A DNA stretch of 12,953 nucleotides from an uncultured Candidatus Melainabacteria bacterium (GCA_934747325.1 CAKVGW010000046.1:1-12953), one strand, 5' to 3'; positions 1 to 6,863 are shown, numbered from the stretch's first letter. Numbers and translations: made by a program. Notes: a model not told the origin generated them from the letters alone.

Positions 1-168
1 CCTGCCTTCAAAGGCGAAGAAGTTGAAACTCAAGACGCGCCTAAAGCCCCTGCTTTCAAAGGCGAAGAAGTTGAAGCTCAAGACGCGCCTAAAGCTCCTG
101 CTTTCAAAGGCGAAGAAGTTGAAACTCAAGACGCGTCAAAAGCTCCTGCTTTCAAGGGTGAAGAAACA
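1..168 (+). repeat. 48-bp coding tandem repeat, about 3.5 copies
   Basis: Units start at 1, 49, 97 and 145. The first three are full 48-bp copies differing at a few positions; the fourth diverges after PAFKGEE. The array probably continues left of the window. The near-identity of the units suggests recent expansion by slippage or unequal recombination, so copy number may vary between strains. Confidence 0.9.
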
Positions 169-234
169 AAAACGGAAGAAACTCCGGTTAAAACAGACGA
201 AACTGTTGTTAAAGAAGAAAAAACAAAAGCTTAG
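1..234 (+). CDS. C-terminal part of a 16-residue tandem-repeat protein (partial)
   Basis: The frame is open from base 1 to a TAG stop at 232-234 (77 residues); the N terminus lies outside the window. It reads as three complete copies of PAFKGEEVETQDAPKA, with A/T and P/S swaps, then a fourth partial copy (PAFKGEE), and ends in a Lys/Glu/Thr-rich tail finishing EEKTKA. The sequence is low-complexity, highly charged and Pro/Ala-rich, with no membrane segment, Cys or catalytic motif in the visible part. The frame is chosen because the repeat keeps it across 48-bp units with mainly conservative changes, and because a terminator follows 22 bp after the stop. Function is unknown. Similar extended acidic repeats occur in secreted, surface or spacer regions of proteins, but nothing here proves a location. 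An 89-codon frame at 23-292 is a shadow of this repeat. Confidence 0.8.
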   Translation, partial: PAFKGEEVETQDAPKAPAFKGEEVEAQDAPKAPAFKGEEVETQDASKAPAFKGEETKTEETPVKTDETVVKEEKTKA

Positions 235-255
235 TTTTATAATAGATAGAATAAC

Positions 256-286
256 AAAAGACCGATTTTTCAGTCGGTCTTTTTTA
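256..286. terminator. Convergent intrinsic terminator
   Basis: Ten-base-pair stem, AAAAGACCGA (256-265) with TCGGTCTTTT (274-283), and an 8-nt loop. It is followed on the plus strand by a T tract (to 285). It lies between the stop of the repeat protein (234) and the stop of emrB (305). The A-rich 5' arm gives a usable U tract on the minus strand as well, so it probably serves both convergent genes. Confidence 0.85.
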
Positions 287-304
287 TTGTAAAATTAAAT
301 ATTT

Positions 305-1849
305 TTATGTTTTATCCGTTTGACGTTTTTGTTTGTTTTTAAGCAATAGTATAATCAAAATTGCGCTTAAAGATAAAAGTGCCATTAATGTGAAAATATC
401 GAAGAATGCTCCAAGTCGAGCTTGTGCTAAAAGTTGCTTATACAACAAGCCGTTTGCTTTCTTTGAAGCTACAACCGCCGGATAATAAGTCATCATTTTG
501 TGCTTAAAAGCATTGAATTTTATTAAGAATAAAGGATTATGCGGTGCTAGATTTGCAACGTAATAATTTTGATATACCTGCGAAACTCTTGCGATAAACG
601 TTGATGAAGCTGATGTTGAAACTGCTGTCAAAATATTTTTAAATAAAGCGTGCAAGGACGCAGCGTCCGCGTTTTTGCTTGCAGGCAAAGTTTGAAATGA
701 TAAGGCTGTTATTGGCACAAACGCAATAGGAACACCAATACAAAGTAAAATGTTCGGCAAAATTATACTTTCCATTGAAGATGTCGGATTCATTTGCGTA
801 AGCATCAAAAGTGCGCAAGCCATTACTATAAACCCAATAGAAGACAATAGTTTTTGGTTGACATATTTTGAAACTTCACCAACTACTATTAAACCTATCA
901 AACAAACAACGGCTCTAGGAAACATTGTTAAACCTGACATTGAAGGACTGTAACCAATTAAGCTTTGTACAAACATTGGAACTAGTAACAATGTTGAATA
1001 CAAAATTATATTAATAAACGAGCTTGCAATCGTTCCAAATAAAAAATTTCGGTCTTTAAAGACTCGAATATCAATTACGGGATACTTGTATTCAAGTTCC
1101 CATACGTAAAAGAATACAAACGAGAATATACAAACCCCTGTTGTCCAACAAATCCAAGTTTCATCAAACCAATTGTATTGTTGGCCTTTATCCAAAACAA
1201 CTTGCATGCATCCCATTGCGATTACGATTGAAGTATACCCGACGATATCAAATTTTTTATTATATTTCTGTTTAACAGGAGTTTCATCTGCTACAAAAAG
1301 TTTTATTAAAAGTAAAGATAATAAAGAAAGCGGAATATTAATTATAAAAATCCATTGCCAAGAATAATTATCCGTTAAATAACCTCCGACAAACGGGCCT
1401 GCTAGCGGTGAAAACATAGCAGCAACTCCAAATAATGCCATTGCGACACCTCTTTGTTCAGGAGGGAAAACTTCCAACAAAACAGCTTGGCAAAGTGGCA
1501 GAATTGCACCGCTACCTATACCTTGAACAATTCTTGCTAAGATTAAGGCTTGCAAATTCGGTGCAAGAATACACAACAAACAGCCCAGTGCAAAAATTAT
1601 AATACTGTAATAAAAAAGTAATTTTTTCCCGATTAACCGAACCAAATACCCTGTCACAGGCAACATCAAACCGCCTGAAATTATATAACAAGTAATAACG
1701 GTATTTGCTTCATATTGTGTTGCACCGAAAAAACCGGCAATGTGCGGTTGACTTACATTTGTTCCTGATGAAGCTGCCAAAGCTAAAAACGATGGTAACA
1801 ATACCGCAAATGCAACTATAAAAGGATTAATTGTCTTTTTGTTTTCCAT
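305..1849 (-). CDS. emrB: MFS multidrug efflux pump, DHA2 (EmrB/QacA) family
   Basis: A 514-residue, very hydrophobic protein whose length and hydropathy fit the 14-helix DHA2 drug:H+ antiporters of the inner membrane. Visible family features are the loop 2-3 motif A region (GYLVRLIGKKLLF), the helix-4 region ARIVQGIGSGA, the helix-5 antiporter motif LAGPFVGGYL followed by WQWIFIINIP, and a last hydrophobic helix with a basic C-terminal tail. Its start overlaps the end of emrA by 23 bp, which indicates translational coupling. With the adaptor it would pass substrate to an outer-membrane channel. One oddity: the helix-1 motif usually written LDxTIVNVxLPxIAG reads LAASSGTNVSQPHIAG, so the acidic residue is missing. 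Family assignment is firm; the substrate cannot be told from the sequence. Confidence 0.93.
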   Translation of the reverse strand: MENKKTINPFIVAFAVLLPSFLALAASSGTNVSQPHIAGFFGATQYEANTVITCYIISGGLMLPVTGYLVRLIGKKLLFYYSIIIFALGCLLCILAPNLQALILARIVQGIGSGAILPLCQAVLLEVFPPEQRGVAMALFGVAAMFSPLAGPFVGGYLTDNYSWQWIFIINIPLSLLSLLLIKLFVADETPVKQKYNKKFDIVGYTSIVIAMGCMQVVLDKGQQYNWFDETWICWTTGVCIFSFVFFYVWELEYKYPVIDIRVFKDRNFLFGTIASSFINIILYSTLLLVPMFVQSLIGYSPSMSGLTMFPRAVVCLIGLIVVGEVSKYVNQKLLSSIGFIVMACALLMLTQMNPTSSMESIILPNILLCIGVPIAFVPITALSFQTLPASKNADAASLHALFKNILTAVSTSASSTFIARVSQVYQNYYVANLAPHNPLFLIKFNAFKHKMMTYYPAVVASKKANGLLYKQLLAQARLGAFFDIFTLMALLSLSAILIILLLKNKQKRQTDKT

Positions 1850-2942
1850 CTTTAATTCTAACCTTTGGAACTACTGACATACCCGGAACAATGTTATAGT
1901 GAGAGATATCTTCGTCAAACACAATTTTCACAGGTACTCTTTGAACGATTTTAACGTAACTGCCAACTGCGTTTTCAGGAGGGAACAAGCTGGATTTTGC
2001 ACCTGTTGCTCTTTGAATACTGTCTACATGTGCCTTAAACCTCTTATTCGGATAAGTATCAACCTTTACTTTTACAGGTTGTCCTGCGTGCATGTGTGTA
2101 ATTTGCATTTCCTTAAAATTTGCAACAACCCAAACTTGCTCAGGGACAATGTTCATAAGCGGTTGACCAACATTTACATAATTACCTTTTTCAACACTTC
2201 TTGCAGCGACCATACCGTCTTGAGGTGCATAAATTTTTGTATATTTTAAATTCAATTTTGCTTGCTCAACTTCGGCCTCTAATTTTTCTATAGTCGCTTC
2301 ATCAGCTTTTGCTTTAGCTTTTCCTGATTCCAATGCGTGTTTTGCAGCGTCGGCTTGTTCCAGAGCAGAATTATAATCAGCTTTTGCAACATCTAAAACT
2401 GTTTTAGCTTTTTCATAAGCTTGTTTAGAAACAATTCCGTCTTTGTATAAATCTTTGTATCTTGCAAAATCTTTTTGTGCAAAATCCAACCTTGATTCTG
2501 CAGAAGAAATATCTTCAAACGATTTGTTTACCTTAGACGCGCTTTCATCAACTTTTTTAGTAGACATATTAAAAGCAGCCTTTGCTTCTTCAAGTTTAGC
2601 ATTTGCTTGATTTAAAGCAACTTCAAAATCTTTTGGGTCTAATTCAACAAGCAAAGTACCTGCTTTAACATTTTGGTTATCATCAACCAACAGTTTAACT
2701 ACAGGCGCTGCAACACGCGGTGCGACAGAAACAAGACGACCTTCAACAAACGCATCGTCTGTTGATTGATAAAAAGTTGCGTGTATAGCTGCTGTAATAC
2801 CAAGTATTATAAGAATTGCAGCTGTTATACTCGGTACAATCACGCGTTTTTTCTTATATTCTGGACGTCTCTTTTTTAGACGCTTTTTTGCTTCTTTTAC
2901 AAATTCCGGTGGATTTTTATCTTCATGTTGTTTTTTTGCCAT
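1827..2942 (-). CDS. emrA: Periplasmic adaptor (membrane fusion protein), EmrA/HlyD family
   Basis: A 371-residue protein. It has a basic cytoplasmic N terminus (about 1-33), one membrane helix (about 34-55), then the EmrA signature STDDAFVEG (60-68). A lipoyl-type half-domain follows (RVAAPVVKLLVDDNQNVKAGTLL), then a long Ala/Lys/Glu-rich coiled-coil hairpin (about 95-230). The second lipoyl half (YAPQDGMVAARSVEKGNYV) and beta-barrel sequence come last. It is expected to bridge EmrB and the outer-membrane channel. The Shine-Dalgarno AGGTGA overlaps the marR stop codon, with only 8 bp between the genes, and its 3' end overlaps emrB. The three genes therefore look like one transcription and translation unit. 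Length is normal for the family. Confidence 0.93.
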   Translation of the reverse strand: MAKKQHEDKNPPEFVKEAKKRLKKRRPEYKKKRVIVPSITAAILIILGITAAIHATFYQSTDDAFVEGRLVSVAPRVAAPVVKLLVDDNQNVKAGTLLVELDPKDFEVALNQANAKLEEAKAAFNMSTKKVDESASKVNKSFEDISSAESRLDFAQKDFARYKDLYKDGIVSKQAYEKAKTVLDVAKADYNSALEQADAAKHALESGKAKAKADEATIEKLEAEVEQAKLNLKYTKIYAPQDGMVAARSVEKGNYVNVGQPLMNIVPEQVWVVANFKEMQITHMHAGQPVKVKVDTYPNKRFKAHVDSIQRATGAKSSLFPPENAVGSYVKIVQRVPVKIVFDEDISHYNIVPGMSVVPKVRIKDGKQKDN

Positions 2943-2950
2943 AATATCAC

Positions 2951-3403
2951 CTAAACCAATGTTTTTGATTTCATATTTTCTTCTATTTTATCCAGTGTTT
3001 TTAAGAAATTATCAATTTCTTCTTGCGCAAGCCCCTTTATTGAATCTTGCCAAACGTTTAAAACGACAGGAAGCGTACTATCACAAACTTCTCTACCTTT
3101 TTGAGTAATATACAATTTTTTAACTTGTCTGCCTTCCGCATCAATTTCAGAAGTTAAGTAACCTTTATCTTCTAAAATAGAACAAATTCTTGTCATATTC
3201 GGACGGTCTTTGTATGTGATATCACCTAACTGCCTCAAATACATTCCATTATGCTCTTTTAGAGTATACAAAACCGTAAACTGTTCCGGTCTTAAATCAT
3301 ACTCACTTTTTTTGAATGTCTGAATTGCGAATAATTTAGACAAATGTCCTGCCCTTGAGAGCCTTAATCCAATTTTTTGTTTTAATAAAATATCTTTTTT
3401 CAT
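2951..3403 (-). CDS. MarR-family transcriptional regulator of the efflux operon
   Basis: A 150-residue winged-helix protein. The HTH region is YLRQLGDITYKDRPNMTRICSILEDKGYL, followed by the wing (DAEGRQVKKLYITQKG) that defines the MarR family; terminal helices provide dimerisation. The frame is open to an upstream ATG at 3427, but that ATG is inside the palindromic operator. The ATG at 3403 has AAAGGG five bases ahead, so 3403 is preferred. It is the first gene of the marR-emrA-emrB operon, and an operator palindrome overlaps its own -10 box, so it probably represses itself. The same palindrome precedes the tolC-like gene. Expected behaviour, inferred from the family, is loss of DNA binding when a small molecule binds. 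The ligand is unknown. Confidence 0.9.
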   Translation of the reverse strand: MKKDILLKQKIGLRLSRAGHLSKLFAIQTFKKSEYDLRPEQFTVLYTLKEHNGMYLRQLGDITYKDRPNMTRICSILEDKGYLTSEIDAEGRQVKKLYITQKGREVCDSTLPVVLNVWQDSIKGLAQEEIDNFLKTLDKIEENMKSKTLV

Positions 3404-3412
3404 ATCATCCCT

Positions 3413-3434
3413 TTGTGTTATCATCATAACACAA
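3413..3434. promoter_or_regulatory. Operator palindrome in the marR promoter
   Basis: Perfect inverted repeat TTGTGTTAT-CATC-ATAACACAA (9-bp arms, 4-bp centre). It sits 10 bp upstream of the chosen marR start and overlaps the -10 hexamer. Size and symmetry fit a MarR dimer site. An identical-arm copy is at 4107-4128. Confidence 0.85.
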
Positions 3435-3450
3435 GAATGATTAGTGTAAA
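3423..3450 (-). promoter_or_regulatory. Sigma70-type promoter of marR-emrA-emrB
   Basis: On the minus strand, TTTACA (3450-3445), a 16-bp spacer and TATGAT (3428-3423). The -10 box lies entirely inside the operator, so bound regulator would occlude RNA polymerase. This predicts a start near 3416 and a short leader carrying the AAAGGG ribosome site. Confidence 0.65.
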
Positions 3451-3484
3451 CATGACAATTGATTTTTTTATGATTTTTTGTTGA
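3435..3484 (+). pseudogene. Decayed 5' end of a tolC-like gene (duplicated leader and start)
   Basis: After the operator, the plus strand matches the tolC-like leader at 4129-4154 in 21 of 26 positions, including the start ATGACAATT. Including the operator, 42 of 48 bases match. Translation from 3452 gives MTIDFFMIFC and then TGA at 3482-3484; the real gene begins MTIKKILIF. A shared T-rich stretch follows. This looks like the remnant of a divergently placed tolC copy beside marR. A functional 10-codon leader peptide is a less likely alternative. Confidence 0.5.
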
Positions 3485-3505
3485 GTACTGATTGTAAAAT
3501 AAACT

Positions 3506-3531
3506 ATCGCCTTGCTGGTTGAACCCTCACC
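3506..3531 (-). repeat. Fragment of an interspersed palindromic repeat
   Basis: On the minus strand, GGTGAGGGTTCAA is followed by a 13-bp variable part ending GAT. It matches the right end of the repeat element at 8239-8264 in 22 of 26 positions. The left part of that element (the CCCTCTCC hairpin) is not present here, so this is a truncated copy. Confidence 0.6.
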
Positions 3532-3540
3532 AGTTTTTTT
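3515..3540 (+). terminator. Terminator-like hairpin with T7 tract
   Basis: CTGGT (3515-3519) pairs with ACCAG (3529-3533) around a 9-nt loop and is followed directly by seven T. It overlaps the repeat fragment. It would stop plus-strand transcription entering from the decayed tolC-like start. The stem is short, so efficiency is doubtful. Confidence 0.4.
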
Positions 3541-3635
3541 ACAAAATTTGTAATAATTTACCTAATGACTTTAATTTTTATGAATAAAATAATAAATTAA
3601 AAAAGCTAGATATTTTGTATTTATTACATTCTTTT

Positions 3636-4019
3636 TTATTGAATTTTAGGATTCTCTTTAACAAGATTGATTGATGTTTTGACATTTTTTGATGAAACAT
3701 TTTTAGAACAAGATTTAGTCAACCCAAAACCGCAAGCTAGAATTGTAGAAAGCACTAAGCAGATACCTGCAACATTAAGAGCTTTCTCTTCCAAAAATTT
3801 TTCCCATTTATTTCTGACCCTTGAAGCCAAGCTTGGTTCATCACTTAATATATCATCTAAATACTCTTCTCTGCTTTTAAATAATGATTTTGGATGTGGA
3901 TTGTATTCTAAATAATCTTCACCATACCATTTTTCCTTAAAATGTCTTACTGATGATTTAATAGAACCAAATGCCATTGAATTATTAACGTTATAATTAC
4001 TTACCTGATTTATTTTCAT
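3636..4019 (-). CDS. Orphan 127-aa protein with one membrane segment
   Basis: Not a family I can name. The N terminus is MKINQVSNYNVNNSMAFG, an Asn-rich stretch ending in an FG signature that I associate with small Gastranaerophilales proteins. Next come a basic/aromatic region (VRHFKEKWYGEDYLEYNP) and a charged region ending NKWEKFLEEK. A single hydrophobic helix (VAGICLVLSTILACGFGLT, about residues 83-101) leads to a short Ser/Lys/Asn tail. The start is supported by AAGGAG 10 bases upstream of the ATG. It lies between the marR operon and the tolC-like gene and is divergent from the latter, sharing a 126-bp spacer. Its position inside the efflux regulon may be an insertion rather than a functional link. 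Confidence 0.75.
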   Translation of the reverse strand: MKINQVSNYNVNNSMAFGSIKSSVRHFKEKWYGEDYLEYNPHPKSLFKSREEYLDDILSDEPSLASRVRNKWEKFLEEKALNVAGICLVLSTILACGFGLTKSCSKNVSSKNVKTSINLVKENPKIQ

Positions 4020-4106
4020 TTAAATTTTTCTCCTTTGTTGATATAAAAACTTCTAAAAATATTTTTTGCACCATTAACATAAGAATAAATATTTTCTTTT
4101 AAAATT

Positions 4107-4128
4107 TTGTGTTATCATAATAACACAA
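4107..4128. promoter_or_regulatory. Second MarR operator, before the tolC-like gene
   Basis: Perfect inverted repeat TTGTGTTAT-CATA-ATAACACAA, arms identical to those at 3413-3434, ending 17 bp before the tolC-like start. A weak promoter (TTGCAC 4066-4071, 18-bp spacer, TATTTT 4090-4095) lies just upstream, so binding would block elongation or open-complex formation. The TTG at 4107 that opens the longer frame is part of this operator and is not a start. Confidence 0.85.
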
Positions 4129-4145
4129 GAAGGATAAGTGTTAGT

Positions 4146-5504
4146 ATGACAATTAAAAAGATTTTAATATTTTTATTTTTGTTTTTATCATTGCCTGTTA
4201 GCGCAAAGCAAACAATAGACCGCTTTAGTTACATTAATTTAGACTGGTGGAAAAATTACAATGATGAAATTTTGCTCGAGCATTTGCAAACTCTCTATAA
4301 TAACAACCACGATTTGAAAATTGCAGAACTCAAAACAAAACAATCAGAAGAAAACGTCAGATTAGTCGGTGCAAACCAATTGCCACAAGTAGGTTTTGAT
4401 GGCAGCTTTACAAGAACATTGAGCGGACCACAAACAGAATTTGGCAACGTGATTATTCCTGAATATTCGCAAAATGAACTATTTATGCCACTTAGCGCAT
4501 CTTACGAAATAGATATTTGGGGTCAAAATTACTTAAATAGAAAAAGTGCTAAGAAGCAAAAAGAAATCGCTGAACAACAAGAACGTGCGACATACATTTA
4601 TATGACATCGGTTTTTGCGTCTAATTATTATAACCTGATTAAGACTGACGAATTAGAAAAGACTCTGAAAGATATAATAGCAATTCAAACCGACGTTGTA
4701 AAAATGACCGAAAAGAAATACAACGCGGGACTTGCTCCGATTAATGAGCTTTTGAATGAACGTCAAATATTGGTTAGATTTGAACAAGACTTGAATAAGG
4801 TTAGTGAAAACAAAAAAGTTTTAAATAACGAGCTTATTACACTATTAGCCTTAAAAACAGATAAAGAAATTGAACATTCTTCTTTTGACAAGGTTTCCAA
4901 TCCCAAAACACCGGATTCTTTATCAACAACTATTATTCAATATCGTCCTGATTTAATTTGTGCAGAAGATTATGTTAAAAAGACAGGGATTGATGTAAAA
5001 GTAGCCAGAAGAGAATTTTTACCTAAGTTCTTCTTGTATGGTACATTAGGTTTCAATGCTTACCGTTGGAACAGAATGTTCTCTCCTGAAACATTTTTAG
5101 GAAATATTGGCATTGCGCCAAGTTGGGATATTTTTACAGGCGGAGCAAAGCTTGCAAGATATAGAATTAACAAATACGAATACAAAAAGTCTATAGAAAA
5201 ATACGAAAAAACAGTTTTAACTTCTATTCAAGAAGTTAATGATGCGATGGTTTCCGTTAAAACTACAAAAGCAAATCTGATTAAGGCTGATGAAGCGTAT
5301 TCTATTGAAAAAGAAAAACACAAGCTTGCTGAAAAACAATTTACTATCGGCGATTCATCTAAGTTAGATGAAATGAAATCTAACGTTAATTTGCTAATCG
5401 TAAAACAGCATGAAATTTCTTCTAAAATCGATAGCGTAATCTCTACAATATCTTTATACAATGCTGTTGGCGGAATTGATTATACGAAACCTGAAAATTT
5501 GTAA
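4146..5504 (+). CDS. TolC/OprM-type outer-membrane efflux channel (NodT-like subfamily)
   Basis: A 452-residue protein counted from ATG 4146. It has a Sec signal peptide (MTIKKILIFLFLFLSLPVSA, cut expected after residue 20) with no lipobox Cys at the cut, so it is probably not a lipoprotein. The body shows two outer-membrane efflux repeats: long Lys/Glu/Asn-rich helices, ASYEIDIWGQNYLNRKSA in the first half, YNAGLAPINELLNERQ, then QYRPDLICAEDYVKKTGIDVKVARREFLPKF and SWDIFTGGAK in the second. These match the OprM/CusC/NodT pattern (RPDL...A...VAR..FLP). It should form the trimeric channel for EmrA-EmrB. ATG 4146 is chosen over TTG 4107 because only it gives a proper signal peptide; AGAAGGA lies 11 bases upstream. 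The shared operator ties it to marR. Confidence 0.9.
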   Translation: MTIKKILIFLFLFLSLPVSAKQTIDRFSYINLDWWKNYNDEILLEHLQTLYNNNHDLKIAELKTKQSEENVRLVGANQLPQVGFDGSFTRTLSGPQTEFGNVIIPEYSQNELFMPLSASYEIDIWGQNYLNRKSAKKQKEIAEQQERATYIYMTSVFASNYYNLIKTDELEKTLKDIIAIQTDVVKMTEKKYNAGLAPINELLNERQILVRFEQDLNKVSENKKVLNNELITLLALKTDKEIEHSSFDKVSNPKTPDSLSTTIIQYRPDLICAEDYVKKTGIDVKVARREFLPKFFLYGTLGFNAYRWNRMFSPETFLGNIGIAPSWDIFTGGAKLARYRINKYEYKKSIEKYEKTVLTSIQEVNDAMVSVKTTKANLIKADEAYSIEKEKHKLAEKQFTIGDSSKLDEMKSNVNLLIVKQHEISSKIDSVISTISLYNAVGGIDYTKPENL

Positions 5505-5575
5505 TTTTTTGTGACGAATTGTAAAAATTCGGTATTAATTTGACAAAAAAAACTTTTCTTTTGTTTTAAATTGTG

Positions 5576-5604
5576 TATAATAGAACAAAGGAAGAAGAAG
5601 ATTT
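5576..5604 (+). promoter_or_regulatory. -10 box and ribosome site of the kinase gene
   Basis: TATAAT at 5576-5581 follows a T-rich stretch; the best -35 at normal spacing is poor. TTGACA at 5540-5545 is 30 bp away, too far to pair. AAAGGA and GAAGAAG precede the ATG at 5605. The leader would be very short (about 17 nt). Confidence 0.45.
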
Positions 5605-6435
5605 ATGATACAAACAGCTTCACAAAATATAACAAAACCAACAAATATACATGAAGAGATAGAGCGTTATTTACAAAAAGTTTTTGAAAATGAGCTTAAT
5701 ACTAGAGATTCTGTCCTTGTAAGTTATAATCCGTTTGTAATTAAGAAAATTGCAGGATATCTTTCAGGACGTATAAAAATGCCTGCTTCAATTGGTATTG
5801 CCGGAGAAACTGCAAGCGGTAAATCTACTATTACGATGGATTTAATTGATACAATTGAATCTTTTGCTACGGAATTTAACATTGATAATGCAATCACTCG
5901 TGTTAACACAGATGATTATTATTATGACCGTTCTGAAATGGTTAAAGCGGCAGGAAGTTTTTCTGAATTTGCAAAACATTATGATTTAGATGTTCCTCAA
6001 GCTTTAGAATTAGAATTGATGAGCAAACACATTATGGAATTGTTATCAGGCAAAGAAACTTATCTTCCTAAATATGACATGAGTGGCACTGCTATTCGAC
6101 ATGATGATTATACTTTAGCTAAACCTTCTAAAATTATTATTTCAGAAGGTTTATTTACACTTACGGAAAAAGTAAAAGACGCATTTAATTTTAAGATTTA
6201 TGTTGACATTGATGAAAAAATTAAGAAAGAAAGATTTTACGTACGAGCTAAAGAACGTGATTTAGGTGATTCAGCAGATTTTATTTATAAGAATGCAAAT
6301 GACAAAGCTGAAGTACACATCAGACCTTGTAAAAAATACGCTGATATTGTACTTTCAGGCTCTGCTGAAAGAATTAAATATAAAAACTTTTTAAATAAAA
6401 TTATTGGTGTAATTCAAGAATTATATTATCAATAA
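5605..6435 (+). CDS. Uridine-kinase/phosphoribulokinase-like P-loop kinase
   Basis: A 276-residue protein. Walker A GETASGKST is at about 67-75 in the context IGIAGETASGKSTI. It is followed by the nucleoside-site region RVNTDDYYYDRSEM (about 99-112), the YDLDVPQAL motif (about 126-134), LPKYDMSGTAIR, and IIISEGLF, which precedes the lid region with RFYVRAKERD. This order is that of the uridine kinase (Udk) branch of the PRK/UK family, which phosphorylates uridine or cytidine with a nucleoside triphosphate in the cytosol. About 60 residues precede the P-loop, far more than in the usual 205-230-residue Udk, and the function of this N-terminal extension is unknown. It has its own promoter, is not in the pump operon, and meets a convergent gene. 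The kinase fold is sure; the exact substrate is not. Confidence 0.8.
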   Translation: MIQTASQNITKPTNIHEEIERYLQKVFENELNTRDSVLVSYNPFVIKKIAGYLSGRIKMPASIGIAGETASGKSTITMDLIDTIESFATEFNIDNAITRVNTDDYYYDRSEMVKAAGSFSEFAKHYDLDVPQALELELMSKHIMELLSGKETYLPKYDMSGTAIRHDDYTLAKPSKIIISEGLFTLTEKVKDAFNFKIYVDIDEKIKKERFYVRAKERDLGDSADFIYKNANDKAEVHIRPCKKYADIVLSGSAERIKYKNFLNKIIGVIQELYYQ

Positions 6436-6462
6436 AACCTTCTATTGATGATGATTTACACT

Positions 6463-6484
6463 CTTTTAACTTACTAAAAGTTTT
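6463..6484 (+). terminator. Weak AT-rich terminator after the kinase
   Basis: CTTTTA (6463-6468) pairs with TAAAAG (6475-6480) around ACTTAC and is followed by TTTTA. The stem is only 6 bp and AT-rich. It is the only candidate between the kinase stop and the convergent gene. Confidence 0.35.
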
Positions 6485-6863
6485 ATGCTTCAAAGTAGGT
6501 TTCTTGTGCACCATACTTTTTAATCATAGAATTTCGTTGGCTATCCAAAAATTTATCACATAAAATTGATGAACCGGATGCGCCTAAAATACCCCCAACT
6601 GCACCGATTAAGAATTGCATTGTTTTATCAGTGATGTTTTTAGTAAAGGCTTTCGCTAGCATTACACCTGCAAAAATAGAAAAACCAAATGCTAAATTAG
6701 AAATAGTAGAGCTATTTTTATCTTGTTTTTTGTATGCGATAGCAAATGAATCCGCATTTTGAGCAGGAAGCTTAAAATATCTAGTTTTACCGCTAGGCAT
6801 TTTGATATTAACATCAGCCATCGGTGCGTTTGGTTGTTTAATAACTTCTGTTGTAATACTCAT
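6483..6863 (-). CDS. Orphan 126-aa protein with two membrane-type segments
   Basis: I do not recognise the family. The N-terminal half is polar and starts MSITTEVIKQPNAPMADVNI; its stretch MPSGKTRYFKLP looks like a small beta unit. Two hydrophobic segments follow: SNLAFGFSIFAGVMLAKAF (about 53-71) and a Gly-rich one, MQFLIGAVGGILGASGSSIL (about 82-101), separated by KNITDKT. A charged tail ends the protein. The Gly-rich second helix suggests tight helix packing. AAAGG lies 10 bases before the ATG. It is alone on its strand between the kinase (convergent) and the 6864-7165 spacer, so its neighbours give no hint of function. Confidence 0.75.
   Translation of the reverse strand: MSITTEVIKQPNAPMADVNIKMPSGKTRYFKLPAQNADSFAIAYKKQDKNSSTISNLAFGFSIFAGVMLAKAFTKNITDKTMQFLIGAVGGILGASGSSILCDKFLDSQRNSMIKKYGAQETYFEA

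Noticed and set aside
23..292. 89-codon Lys/Leu-rich frame on the plus strand
   Set aside because: Out-of-frame reading of the 48-bp repeat; the PAFKGEE frame has conservative changes and a proper stop before the terminator.
3404..3427. Upstream ATG for marR
   Set aside because: It lies in the operator and near the predicted transcript start; ATG 3403 has its own ribosome site.
4107..4145. TTG start for the tolC-like gene, adding 13 residues
   Set aside because: The TTG is the first codon of the operator palindrome and would put polar residues before the signal peptide.
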